52,616 nt of DNA from Clostridia bacterium (GCA_900754695.1 CAAEDU010000054.1:1-52616); one strand, 5' to 3'. Counted from the first letter of the stretch, positions 41,720 through 50,182 are shown. Notes: generated by a model not told the origin, from the sequence alone. Program-made: numbers and translations.

Positions 41720-43764
41720 TTCACTTTATAATAGTCGCCGTTTTTCACTTTGACGGCGAGTTTGCCGAACTGCACTTCCGCCTCTCCGCGCGCGTTTATG
41801 CCTTTGAGCCGCCCGCGCTTTGCGAGAGATCTCACCCACACGTCGTCGCCGACGCGCAAGGGAGTGGGGTCGGGAGCGTCTTCCACCACGCTCTCGGTGT
41901 CGTATTTTGCCGAAAGGTTCTCAAGCTTGCGTTTGAGCGCCCTCGCCTCGAAGACGTCCTTGTCCTCCACGGTCTCCTTGTTGGCGAGCTCCTTCAGCCT
42001 GTCCAGGATCTCGTCCGCCTCTTCGACGGAGTCCTCGATGAGTTTCTTGGTCTCGCGGCGGATGCTCTCGTCCAGCTTTTCCCGCTTTTCGACGATGATG
42101 CGCTTCTCCTGTTCCGCCTCTCGGAGAGCGCTCGCCGCCCTTTCGCGGTCGAGGGAGGCATCCGAGACGAGCTGTTCCGCGCGGCGTCTTGTCTGTTCCG
42201 CCGCGGAAAGCACGCTGTCGAACTGCCTCTTTTCGGCGGATATGCGTCCTCTCGCCCTTTCGACGATGCCGGGGTCCAGCCCGAGTGTGGTCGCAATATC
42301 GAGCGCGTTGGACGTGCCGATGGCGCCCATCACCAGCTTGAAGGTGGGACGGAAAGTCGCGGTGTCGAACTCCATGGACGCCGCCACCACGCCGGGGGTG
42401 GTGAGAGCGTACTCTTTGAGGTCGTTGAAGTGGGAGGTCACCAGAAACTTCGCGCCCGTGGACATCACGTAGTCCGAGATGCTGACCGCGAGCGCCGCGC
42501 CCTCGCCGGGATCCGTACCTGCGCCGAGCTCGTCGAAGAGCACGAGGGAATGCGGGGTGATCTTCCCGAGGATGCCGATGATGTTTTTGATGTGCGCCGA
42601 GAAGGTGGAGAGGCTCTGCTCTATGCTCTGCTCATCGCCGATGTCGCTGTAAACTCCGTCGAAAACTGGCACTTTCGCGCTCTTTGCGGGGAGATAAAGC
42701 CCGGAGAGCGCCATGCACACGAAAAGACCCGTCATCTTGAGGGTGACGGTCTTGCCGCCCGTGTTCGGACCCGTGATGAGCAGCATATGCTCATCCGCGC
42801 GCAGCGCGAGGGTGAGCGGGACGACCTTCTTCGCGTCGATGAGGGGATGTCTGCCCTCTTTGACGGCGAGCTCTCCCGCCTCGTTGAGGTCGGGGCGCAC
42901 CGCCTTCATCTCGTGCGCGAGCTGAGCGCGCGCGAAGATCGCGTCCATCTCCACGATGGAGGCGTAACTGGCTTTGAGCCTGTCCGCATGGGCGCTGATC
43001 ATGGTGGAGAAATTGCGCAGGATGCGCTCGATCTCCGCCTGTTCGTTGAGTTTTTCGGTTTTCAGCTCGTTGTTGAGCTCCACGATCTGCATGGGCTCTA
43101 TGTAGAGGGTCGCGCCGGAGGCGGACTGATCGTGGACAAGCCCGCTTATCGCGCCCTTGAACTCGCTCTTGACGGGGATGACATATCTGTCGCTGCGCAC
43201 GGTGACGATGCTGTCCTGCAAATATTTGTGATAGGTGGGCGAAGTGACGAAAAGCTGCAGCTTGGTCTTGACTCCGTCGCCGAGCTTCCTTATGCGCAGC
43301 CTTATCGCGCGGAGCTCGGGAGTCGCGTTGTCCGCCACTTCGGTGTCCGAGATGAAGGAGTCGAAGATGTCCTTCTCCAGCTTGTCATCCGAAAACAGGG
43401 TGCCGAGCATGGCTTTGAGTCCGGGCACCCCGAGGACGGGCGTGACCGCTTTGACCAGCCTGCGCGCGACGCGGAGCGCTCTGCCCACCCTCAGGATCTC
43501 CGGGATGGAGAGCACAGCTCCCTTTTCGGACTTGACCACCGTCTCCTCGATGTCGTCCACCGCAAAGGACGGCGACACGGAGAACTCAAAAAGCGTCCTG
43601 TCCGCCTCCGCCGTCATGTCGAGGGCGAGAGAAGCCTCCCCCGCCGTAGTTGCGGGGCGCAACGCAAGACAAAGGGCTTTGCCGCCCTCCGACTGTGCGT
43701 GGGCGGCAAGCAGACTCAATATCTTGCCGTATTCGAGCGTATTCAGACTCTTTTCGTCAAACAT
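41716..43764 (-). CDS. mutS2: MutS2 family ATPase lacking the C-terminal Smr domain
   Basis: MutS2 proteins act on branched DNA and, in B. subtilis, on collided ribosomes. The 682-residue protein has the MutS2 core: clamp/lever region residues 1-290, ATPase with LLITGPNTGGKTVTLKMTGL near residue 330, DIGDEQSIEQSLSTFSAH, SLVLFDELGAGTDPGEG, and a charged coiled coil (about residues 510-610). It then ends after the KOW-like segment LRVGDDVWVRSL...VKNGDYYKVK. Family members are usually about 780-790 residues and finish with an Smr nuclease domain, which is absent here. The stop overlaps the next gene, so this is a settled gene end rather than a window edge. Confidence 0.92.
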   Translation of the reverse strand: MFDEKSLNTLEYGKILSLLAAHAQSEGGKALCLALRPATTAGEASLALDMTAEADRTLFEFSVSPSFAVDDIEETVVKSEKGAVLSIPEILRVGRALRVARRLVKAVTPVLGVPGLKAMLGTLFSDDKLEKDIFDSFISDTEVADNATPELRAIRLRIRKLGDGVKTKLQLFVTSPTYHKYLQDSIVTVRSDRYVIPVKSEFKGAISGLVHDQSASGATLYIEPMQIVELNNELKTEKLNEQAEIERILRNFSTMISAHADRLKASYASIVEMDAIFARAQLAHEMKAVRPDLNEAGELAVKEGRHPLIDAKKVVPLTLALRADEHMLLITGPNTGGKTVTLKMTGLFVCMALSGLYLPAKSAKVPVFDGVYSDIGDEQSIEQSLSTFSAHIKNIIGILGKITPHSLVLFDELGAGTDPGEGAALAVSISDYVMSTGAKFLVTSHFNDLKEYALTTPGVVAASMEFDTATFRPTFKLVMGAIGTSNALDIATTLGLDPGIVERARGRISAEKRQFDSVLSAAEQTRRRAEQLVSDASLDRERAASALREAEQEKRIIVEKREKLDESIRRETKKLIEDSVEEADEILDRLKELANKETVEDKDVFEARALKRKLENLSAKYDTESVVEDAPDPTPLRVGDDVWVRSLAKRGRLKGINARGEAEVQFGKLAVKVKNGDYYKVK

Positions 43765-43891
43765 GCCAACTTTTCGTTGCGTCTCGTTCCGAGGTTTCGC
43801 TTGTCATCCGCGCGCGTTCGCGCACCTTCCCGCGCGGGCGCAAGGCGTTATCGCGGTCACGTGTGGCAACAGCAGGATGCCGTGCTCTCCC

Positions 43892-46285
43892 TCAGGCGCG
43901 GATCTTTGCGTCGAACGCCTTTTCGAGAGCGGCGAGGATGAGCGCCATCTCGGCGGCTATCTCCTCATCCGTCAGAGTGCGTTCCACGGAAGAGAAGGTG
44001 AAGTTCATCGCGACGCTCTTCAGCCCTTCGCCGATCTGCGCACCGCGGTAGACGTCGAAGACTTCTGCGTCGGCGAGATGCGCCGCGCCCGCCTTCCTGA
44101 CCGCTTTCACCATATCCCCGGCTGCGACTCCGTCCGCCACCACGACGGCGAGGTCGCGCTCCACGGAAGGATAGCGCGAAAACTCCTTGAACCCGACCAC
44201 GCCCGCGCACTCGGGGGCGAGAGCGTCGAGGTCGAGCTCCGCCGCGTAAAGCCTGACGTCCGCGCCGTATTCTTCCGCAACATCCGGATGGATCTCGCCG
44301 AGATAGCCGATCATTTTGCCGTTCACGGTGATGTCCGCGCCTCTTCCCGGATGCAGGAACGGGAGCGCGGAGCGGCTGTACTCGGGAGCCGCGTGGAGCG
44401 CCTCAAAGAGCGCGTCGACGACGCCTTTCAGAGTGAAATAGTCCGCGCCGCCGCCATACATGCCGATGACGAGTTTTTCTCTCTCTTCGGGGAGTTCCGT
44501 GAGAGGCAGGGACTTGGGATGATAGGTCTTTGCGATCTCGAAAAGAGCCGCGCTCTTGTTGAAGTGCGCCGCGTTGTAGGCGAGCACTTCAAGCATGCTG
44601 TGCGTGAGCACCGTGCGCATGACGCTGAGCGCCTCTCCGAGAGGATTGACCAGCTCCACCCACCGTCTCAGAGCGCTGTCCGCAGGGATGCGCAGCTTGT
44701 CCGCAAACGAGGGCGAAGTGAAGGAATAGGTGATGCACTCGTTGAGACCGAGGGCGGCGAGCTCCTGCTTTGCGCGGTTGCGGAAAGCGATGTCCGCGGG
44801 CACTCCGCCCTGCGTCAGCCCGGAATGCGCGAACAGCGTGGGCTTGACGTGGGAGTAGCCGTACACTCTGACGAACTCCTCCGCAAGGTCGTTGACGCCG
44901 TCGATGTCCGAGCGCGCGTCCGGGACGTGCGCGACAAGCTCCCCGCCCTTCTTTTTGTCCACGGGGATACCGAGGCGGGAGAGGATGGCGACAAGCTCCT
45001 TTTCGGGCACTTCGCAGCCGAGGATGCGCTCGATCTTCTCCACCGTGAAGGGGATGTCTCTGACCTTTTCGTAGTCGACCTTGACATCTATGACGCCCTT
45101 GCCGATGACGCCGCTGCCCGTCTGATAGACGAGGGTGAGCGCGCGTTCGAGACCGTACTCCTGAGATGCGAAATCTATGCCTTTCTCAAAGCGCGCGGAG
45201 CTGTCCGAACGCAGGTTGAGGGCGCGGGAAGTCCGTCTCACGCTGTCGCGCGCGAACTTGGCGGACTCGAATATGATGGTGGAAGTGTCCGGCTGTATGC
45301 CGCTGTACTCCCCTCCCATGATGCCGGCGACCGCGACGGGCTTTTCCGCGTCGCAGATGGCGAGCATTGAGGAAGTCATCGTGTTGTCCTTGCCGTCGAG
45401 GGTGACGATGTGCTCCCCCTCCGCGGCGTTGCGCACCACGATCTTGCCGCCCGCAAGATATCTCAGATCGAAGGCGTGCATGGGCTGCCCTATCTCGATG
45501 AGGACGTAGTTGGTGATGTCCACGATGTTGTTGATGGGACGGATGCCCACCGCCCTCAGGCGCATGCGCATCTTTGCGGGGGACGGGAAGATCTTCACGT
45601 CTCTCACGCAAGCCGCCATATACCTCGGGCAAAGCTCGCGGTTCTTCACCTCGACGCTCACCGCCTCGCCGACATCCGCGCCCGTCGCTTCATAGCCGAT
45701 CTCCGGCTCGCGGCACTCCTTGCCGAGCGCGACGGCGACTTCCTTTGCGAGTTTATAGATGCTGTTGCAGTCGGGGCGGTTGGCGGTGACTGAGACATCC
45801 AGCACCACATCGTCGAGTCCGAGCGCGACCGCAGCGTCCACACCCAAGGGCGTCCCCTCCGGGAAGCGCAGGATGTCGCCCTCTTTCTGTCCTTCGATGT
45901 CGGCGGCGGAGAAACCTATCTCCTCCGCTCCGCAGAGCATCCCTTCCGAGGTCACGCCGCGGAGAGCGCCCTTTTTGATCTCGTGTCCGTCGGCGAGTTT
46001 GGCTCCGTCAAGAGCCACCGCGGTCAGTTCGCCGCCCTCGACGGGGACGTTGGTGACCACCTGTATGGTGCTGCCGCCGATGTCGACCTCAGCCACGCGC
46101 AGCCTGTCCGCCGCGGGGTGCTTCGTGACGGAGACTATCCTGCACGTCTTGACGAGGGTCGCCTTCTTCGCCTGATATTCAATGCCCTCCACTTCGAAGC
46201 CTATCGCCACGAGACGGGCGGCGAGCTCCTCGGGAGTGACGTCGATGTCCACATAATCTTTGAGCCAGGAAATCGGTGCAAGCAT
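43892..46285 (-). CDS. pheT: Phenylalanine-tRNA ligase beta subunit
   Basis: The beta subunit of the alpha2-beta2 phenylalanyl-tRNA synthetase, carrying tRNA-binding and editing domains. The 797-residue protein begins MLAPISWLKDYVDIDVTPEE. It has the tRNA-binding EMAP-like domain (about residues 40-150), the B3/B4 editing region near 210-380 with RPINNIVDITNYVLIEIGQP, a B5 domain, the class II-like core and a C-terminal ferredoxin-fold anticodon-binding domain (last 90 residues). Its start shares one base with the pheS stop. A 127-nt gap without a gene separates it from mutS2. Confidence 0.97.
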   Translation of the reverse strand: MLAPISWLKDYVDIDVTPEELAARLVAIGFEVEGIEYQAKKATLVKTCRIVSVTKHPAADRLRVAEVDIGGSTIQVVTNVPVEGGELTAVALDGAKLADGHEIKKGALRGVTSEGMLCGAEEIGFSAADIEGQKEGDILRFPEGTPLGVDAAVALGLDDVVLDVSVTANRPDCNSIYKLAKEVAVALGKECREPEIGYEATGADVGEAVSVEVKNRELCPRYMAACVRDVKIFPSPAKMRMRLRAVGIRPINNIVDITNYVLIEIGQPMHAFDLRYLAGGKIVVRNAAEGEHIVTLDGKDNTMTSSMLAICDAEKPVAVAGIMGGEYSGIQPDTSTIIFESAKFARDSVRRTSRALNLRSDSSARFEKGIDFASQEYGLERALTLVYQTGSGVIGKGVIDVKVDYEKVRDIPFTVEKIERILGCEVPEKELVAILSRLGIPVDKKKGGELVAHVPDARSDIDGVNDLAEEFVRVYGYSHVKPTLFAHSGLTQGGVPADIAFRNRAKQELAALGLNECITYSFTSPSFADKLRIPADSALRRWVELVNPLGEALSVMRTVLTHSMLEVLAYNAAHFNKSAALFEIAKTYHPKSLPLTELPEEREKLVIGMYGGGADYFTLKGVVDALFEALHAAPEYSRSALPFLHPGRGADITVNGKMIGYLGEIHPDVAEEYGADVRLYAAELDLDALAPECAGVVGFKEFSRYPSVERDLAVVVADGVAAGDMVKAVRKAGAAHLADAEVFDVYRGAQIGEGLKSVAMNFTFSSVERTLTDEEIAAEMALILAALEKAFDAKIRA

Positions 46286-47319
46286 TATTTTTCCACCTCC
46301 CCGTTGAATTGTTTTAAGAACCTGACATCGTTCTCATAGAAGAGTTTGATGTTGGGGATGCCGTATTTTATCATCGCGATGCGCTCAAGCCCCAGCCCGA
46401 ATGCGAAACCGCTGTATTCCTTGCTGTCGATGCCGCACATCTCGAGCACGGCTGGGTTCACGATGCCCGCGCCGAGGATCTCCACCCAGCCCGTGCCTTT
46501 GCACACTCTGCAGCCCTTGCCGCCGCATATCGCGCAGGTGACGTCCACTTCGACGGAAGGCTCCGTGAAGGGGAAGTAGGAGGGGCGCAGACGGATCTCC
46601 GTGTCCTTGGAGAACATCTGCTGCGCAAACGCCGTGAGGCAGCCTTCGAGGTCGCCCATGGTGATGTACTTGTCCACCGCAAGCCCCTCTATCTGGTGGA
46701 AGATGGGACTGTGCGAAGCGTCGTCGTCCGAGCGATAGACCCTGCCCGGGATGACGACGCGGATAGGGGGCTTTTTCGTAGTCATCATGCGCGCCTGCAT
46801 GGGAGAAGTGTGCGTGCGCAGCACGAATGAATCGTTGACGTAAAAGGTGTCCTGCATGTCGCGTGCGGGATGATCCTTGGGGACGTTGAGGAGCTGGAAG
46901 TTGTAAAGGTCGCTCTCGATCTCGGGACCTTCCGCCACCTCGAACCCCATGCCGAGGAAGACGCGCACGATGTCCTCCCTCACCTGCGTGATGGGATGCA
47001 GCGTGCCGCACGCGGGACGCTTGCCGGGAAGAGTGACGTCCACCGCTTCCGCACTGAGGCGCGCCTGTTTCTCGCGCTCTTCCGCAGCAGCAAGTTTTTG
47101 TTCGAGAGCCGCCTCTATCTCCGTGCGGGCGATGTTGAGCACCTTGCCCATCTCGGGACGCTCCTCTTTGGAGAGCGCGCCCAAACCTTTCATGAGAGAG
47201 GTCAGCTCGCCGCTCTTTCCGAGGAAGCGCACTCTGACTTCTCCGAGCTGCTGCACGCTGTCCGCCGCGTCTATCGCGGCGAGTGCAGCCTGTTTGACAC
47301 TTTCGATCTCTGCTTTCAT
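46285..47319 (-). CDS. pheS: Phenylalanine-tRNA ligase alpha subunit
   Basis: The catalytic subunit that activates phenylalanine and charges tRNA-Phe. The 344-residue product has an N-terminal coiled coil, then class II motifs including TLHPITQVREDIVRVFLGMG, the motif 2 region IRVVIPGRVYRSDDDASHSP and the motif 3 region GFAFGLGLERIAM. A four-cysteine cluster (CAICGGKGCRVCKG), common in Gram-positive PheS, is present. The start at 47319 has GGAG 5 nt further upstream than usual spacing requires and matches the length of B. subtilis PheS. A sigma-A-type promoter lies 53 nt upstream; no T-box leader is visible. Confidence 0.97.
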   Translation of the reverse strand: MKAEIESVKQAALAAIDAADSVQQLGEVRVRFLGKSGELTSLMKGLGALSKEERPEMGKVLNIARTEIEAALEQKLAAAEEREKQARLSAEAVDVTLPGKRPACGTLHPITQVREDIVRVFLGMGFEVAEGPEIESDLYNFQLLNVPKDHPARDMQDTFYVNDSFVLRTHTSPMQARMMTTKKPPIRVVIPGRVYRSDDDASHSPIFHQIEGLAVDKYITMGDLEGCLTAFAQQMFSKDTEIRLRPSYFPFTEPSVEVDVTCAICGGKGCRVCKGTGWVEILGAGIVNPAVLEMCGIDSKEYSGFAFGLGLERIAMIKYGIPNIKLFYENDVRFLKQFNGEVEK

Positions 47320-47371
47320 TTGAACTCCGTGCATATGCGTGCGCAGCGCGCACACGAAATATAACTTGATA

Positions 47372-47400
47372 ATCATATCAATTTTCCGCGCGACAGTCAA
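47372..47400 (-). promoter_or_regulatory. Promoter of pheS-pheT
   Basis: Minus-strand TTGACT (47400-47395) and TATGAT (47377-47372) with 17-bp spacing. The leader of about 45 nt contains only a GUGUGCGC/GCGCACGC hairpin, so the T-box control common in Firmicutes synthetase genes seems absent. Confidence 0.78.
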
Positions 47401-47421
47401 CAAAAGTAAGCGTATGATGCC

Positions 47422-47449
47422 GCATTTGCGGCAACTTTTTCATATAATA
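47422..47449 (+). promoter_or_regulatory. Candidate sporulation-type promoter of yunB
   Basis: CATATAATA at 47441-47449 fits the -10 element of sigma-E/sigma-K promoters (CATA-n3-TA), and GCATTTG at 47422-47428 weakly resembles a sigma-E -35. No good sigma-A -35 is present. yunB is a sigma-E gene in B. subtilis, which supports this reading. The -10 ends only 7 nt before the yunB ATG. Confidence 0.4.
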
Positions 47450-47455
47450 CAGAGC

Positions 47456-48127
47456 ATGAAAGAGGTGCACGGAAGGCTGAGACCGGGGATATTCCGCATC
47501 GGAGTGGCGCTGACGCTGTTTGTGGCGGCGTTCATCTTCTGCACCGTCTATTTCCGCAGCAACATCGTCCCCACCGTCATGGGGAGCGCCGTGGCAGAGG
47601 TCAGAGCCATGTGCACCGAGACGATAAACTCTGCCGTCACCGCCGTGGTCGGAGGCGGGGTGGAATATGACGACCTCTTCTCCGTCGTGCGCGACGACGC
47701 GGGCAACATCGAGATGGTGCAGGCAAATTCGCCGGAGATAAACATGGTGGCAAGAGAGATCGCCGGGCTCGCCCAAGCCAACCTCGACGCGCTGGACCTG
47801 AAAGAGATCTCCATCCCCATCGGCACATTCACGGGACTCGCGCTCCTCACGGGTCTCGGACCCGACGTCACGATAAGCGTCATGCCGATAGGCTCCGCAC
47901 TTTGCGACTTCGTGAGCTATTTCATCGCCGCGGGCATCAACCAGACCCTGCACAAGATCTACATCGACGTTCATGCGGAGATCAACATCATCACTCCCCT
48001 CGACGAGCCCACCATAACCGTGAAAGCGGAAGTGTTGGTCGCGGAAAATCTAATCGTGGGCGAAGTGCCGGAGTTCTACTTCGGAGGCTCCATGCTGAAC
48101 GGCGGCTATCTCGACCTCACGCCCTGA
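47456..48127 (+). CDS. yunB: Sporulation protein YunB
   Basis: YunB is a mother-cell sporulation protein whose precise function is unknown. The 223-residue product has one N-terminal membrane segment (about residues 13-33) followed by an external domain. Family-typical segments are EVRAMCTETINSAVTAVV, the DLFSVVRDDAGNIEMVQANS block and TGLGPDVTISVMPIGSALCD. A late segment is GINQTLHKIYIDVHAEI. There is no ribosome-binding site before the ATG, and a promoter-like -10 lies 7 nt upstream, so translation may be leaderless or nearly so. It is divergent from pheS-pheT and convergent with spoVAE. Confidence 0.9.
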   Translation: MKEVHGRLRPGIFRIGVALTLFVAAFIFCTVYFRSNIVPTVMGSAVAEVRAMCTETINSAVTAVVGGGVEYDDLFSVVRDDAGNIEMVQANSPEINMVAREIAGLAQANLDALDLKEISIPIGTFTGLALLTGLGPDVTISVMPIGSALCDFVSYFIAAGINQTLHKIYIDVHAEINIITPLDEPTITVKAEVLVAENLIVGEVPEFYFGGSMLNGGYLDLTP

Positions 48128-48130
48128 CCC

Positions 48131-48268
48131 GCCCCGCAAGGTCGTACAACACCGGATCGGAATGACACGAACCGACCTCGAAGCAATTTTTTCCGGCACA
48201 TTGGAACAGGCGAAACTTGCCGAAAATGTGCGGTCAAACGGGTCGCATCGATCGCACATTCTCGGCAA
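48131..48268 (-). repeat. Dispersed intergenic repeat, copy C, with long inverted repeat
   Basis: Read on the minus strand, a long hairpin comes first: TTGCCGAGAATGTGCG and CGCACATTTTCGGCAA (48268-48253 and 48232-48217) pair at 15 of 16 positions around a 20-nt loop. Then comes the box shared with copy A (CAAGTTTCG, CTGTTC, AATTGCTTCGAGGTCGGTTC, ATTCCG). Both well-preserved copies therefore have hairpin-then-box order with TTGCC/GGCAA arm ends, suggesting a single mobile or RNA unit of about 130 nt. Confidence 0.55.
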
Positions 48269-48284
48269 AAATACAAAAGCATAT

Positions 48285-48308
48285 GCAAAATAAACACCAA
48301 AGGTGTTT
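48285..48308 (-). terminator. Intrinsic terminator of the spoVA genes
   Basis: On the minus strand AAACACC-TTT-GGTGTTT (48308-48292) followed by ATTTTGC, located 37 nt after the spoVAE stop. Confidence 0.65.
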
Positions 48309-48344
48309 AACTTCGAAGAGTGAAGAGAAAAAAGCGACATGCGG

Positions 48345-48716
48345 TCAGGTCTTTTTGCTGTGAGAGCGGAACACGAGAGAGAAAAGGAAGCCGAAGAGTA
48401 TGACCGCGGAGATGCCGGGGGCAGCGGCTTTCAGCCCTCCCGCGACGGCGCCGAGCACTCCGCCCTCTTTCGCGCCCTTTATGGCGCCCTTTGCAAGACT
48501 GCTCCCGAACCCCGTGATGGGCACCGTGACGCCCGCGGCGGCAAAATCCTTCATATAGCCGAACACTCCGACGGCTTCCAGCACCAGCCCGAGCAGCATG
48601 AAAGTGACGAGTATACGCGCGGAAGACATCTCCGTCTTGTTGATGAGCAGTTGACCGAGCGCGCAGAGAGCTCCGCCCACCGCAAAAACTTTAAGATAAG
48701 TCAAAAATACTTCCAT
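48345..48716 (-). CDS. spoVAE: Stage V sporulation protein AE (SpoVAEB type)
   Basis: A component of the SpoVA channel that moves dipicolinic acid into the forespore and out during germination. The 123-residue protein has about four membrane segments and the family motif VTVPITGFGSSLAKGAIKGA. It is homologous to SpoVAC, and the same PITGF motif occurs there. GAGG lies just before the start. Unlike in Bacillus, it is separated from spoVAD by 235 nt in which I see no gene. Confidence 0.93.
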   Translation of the reverse strand: MEVFLTYLKVFAVGGALCALGQLLINKTEMSSARILVTFMLLGLVLEAVGVFGYMKDFAAAGVTVPITGFGSSLAKGAIKGAKEGGVLGAVAGGLKAAAPGISAVILFGFLFSLVFRSHSKKT

Positions 48717-48951
48717 TTCCTCACTTCCCTCGGCTCATTTAGCGGTGCACACGCCTCTTGCCGCGGTACTTTTCGGCAACTCGGTCCGCGGGGATGCCGC
48801 CACGGGCACTACAGGGCTTTGCGCCGACTGCGTTTGCACCTGCTTTGCGACCGCAGGGGCTCAGCCGCGGCATATGCGCAAAACGCCGAAACTATTCTCA
48901 TTATCGCCGTTTAGTATAATACTTTTGGGCGTTTTCGAGAGTACTCCCCTT
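48717..48951. other. Gap inside the spoVA cluster, no gene seen
   Basis: 235 nt between spoVAD and spoVAE, which are usually adjacent. A minus-strand TATACTA (about 48915-48921) resembles a sigma-G -10 element (CATACTA), but no matching -35 is evident. No small reading frame with a ribosome-binding site was found. Confidence 0.4.
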
Positions 48952-50175
48952 TTACATCGGCTCACTTTCGGCGACAAATGCGTGGCTCACGGCGGGAATA
49001 GTCTCCTTTTGCAGAGGGGTATCCTTGTTGAGCAGGGCGCCCGTCGCAAGCACGAGCACGCGCCGCATGCTTCCTTTTTCGAGTTCCTTTGCGATCATCG
49101 CGTTGAACACCGTGTTCACGCACCCCGCACCCGAACCGCCCTGAAAGGTCTTCTGACGCGGCAGATAAAACTCCGCGCCGCAGTCCCGATGCTTGTCGCC
49201 GAGGGACACGCCCTCCCGCGAAAGCAGTTGATCGAACGCTTCTTTGCCGAACCTGCCGAGGTCTCCCGTGAATATGGCGTCGTAGTCGGAGGGCGAGGTG
49301 CCCGTATCCTCGAAATGCGCGATGAGGGTGTCTGCCGCAGCCGGCGCCATCGCTCCGCCCATGTTGCTCTCGTCGTCGATGCCGAAGTCCACCACTTTCC
49401 CGAACGTCCCGCCGGAGATCCTTATCACGTGCGTGCGGCGGTAATTTTCGTCCGCGACGGGCTCTTGCAGCGTTTGGGGGCGGAATTTTGCCTTGATCCT
49501 GCGCGCAAATCCGGAAAAAACGCCGTTTTTGCAGAACGGGTCGCATTTGCCGTCCCCTTCGCCCTCTCTTTTCAGGCACTCCTCCCGCATATTCCTCATC
49601 CGTTCGGCAAAATCCCGCCTGTTGCGCGCGTCCTCCTCCGCGGTCGGGCGTCTCGCCCCGAGCACGGTGCAGCCCGCTCCCGTCACCGTCCATTGCGAAG
49701 TGGGCGTACGCTGATTGCCGAGCTCCAGCGGATAGCGGTACTGCCTCTCGGCAGAGGCAAAATGGCTGGATGTCGAACAAGCCACGGTGTCCGCCGCGCC
49801 GCCGCTTATCAGCGCCGTACCGATGAGCATCCCTTCACTGAACGTGGAACAGGCGTTGTATAGCCCCGCGAACGGCACTTTGAAATATCGCATCGCGAAC
49901 CCCGACGCACTGAGTTCGTTCAGAAGGTCGCCCGCAAACATGAGATCGACGCCGTCACGCTCCTCGCCCGCGAGGCACATCGCGCCCCTCACCGCTTCGC
50001 GGTGCATCTTGCTCTCCGCCTTTTCGTAGGAGCGCTCCCCCCACAGGTCGTCCGAAAGCACGGTGTCGAAGAGCGCGCCGAAAGCGCCGTCCCCCTCTTT
50101 GGGTCCCACTACGGTGTAGGACGAGCGCACATAGACCGGTCTTTCCGCCCTGAAACTCTGCCGTCCCGTCTTCAT
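48952..50175 (-). CDS. spoVAD: Stage V sporulation protein AD with a lineage-specific insertion
   Basis: SpoVAD is the thiolase-fold, dipicolinic-acid-binding protein of the spore inner-membrane channel. The 407-residue product has the family core: VGPKEGDGAFGALFD, LMFAGDLLNELSASGF, the YNACSTFSEGM segment with a thiolase-like Cys, STSSHFASAERQYRYP, DESNMGGAMAPAAADTLIAHF and TGDLGRFG. It is about 70 residues longer than B. subtilis SpoVAD (338). The surplus is a charged insertion near residues 177-247, rich in Arg, Glu and Lys with three cysteines (C200, C211, C215). GAGGG precedes the start at 50175, 7 nt after the spoVAC stop. Confidence 0.94.
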   Translation of the reverse strand: MKTGRQSFRAERPVYVRSSYTVVGPKEGDGAFGALFDTVLSDDLWGERSYEKAESKMHREAVRGAMCLAGEERDGVDLMFAGDLLNELSASGFAMRYFKVPFAGLYNACSTFSEGMLIGTALISGGAADTVACSTSSHFASAERQYRYPLELGNQRTPTSQWTVTGAGCTVLGARRPTAEEDARNRRDFAERMRNMREECLKREGEGDGKCDPFCKNGVFSGFARRIKAKFRPQTLQEPVADENYRRTHVIRISGGTFGKVVDFGIDDESNMGGAMAPAAADTLIAHFEDTGTSPSDYDAIFTGDLGRFGKEAFDQLLSREGVSLGDKHRDCGAEFYLPRQKTFQGGSGAGCVNTVFNAMIAKELEKGSMRRVLVLATGALLNKDTPLQKETIPAVSHAFVAESEPM

Positions 50176-50182
50176 ACCGCCC

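Noticed and set aside
47320..47400. T-box leader upstream of pheS
   Set aside because: The leader from the predicted start site is about 45 nt with a single short hairpin and no T-box sequence.
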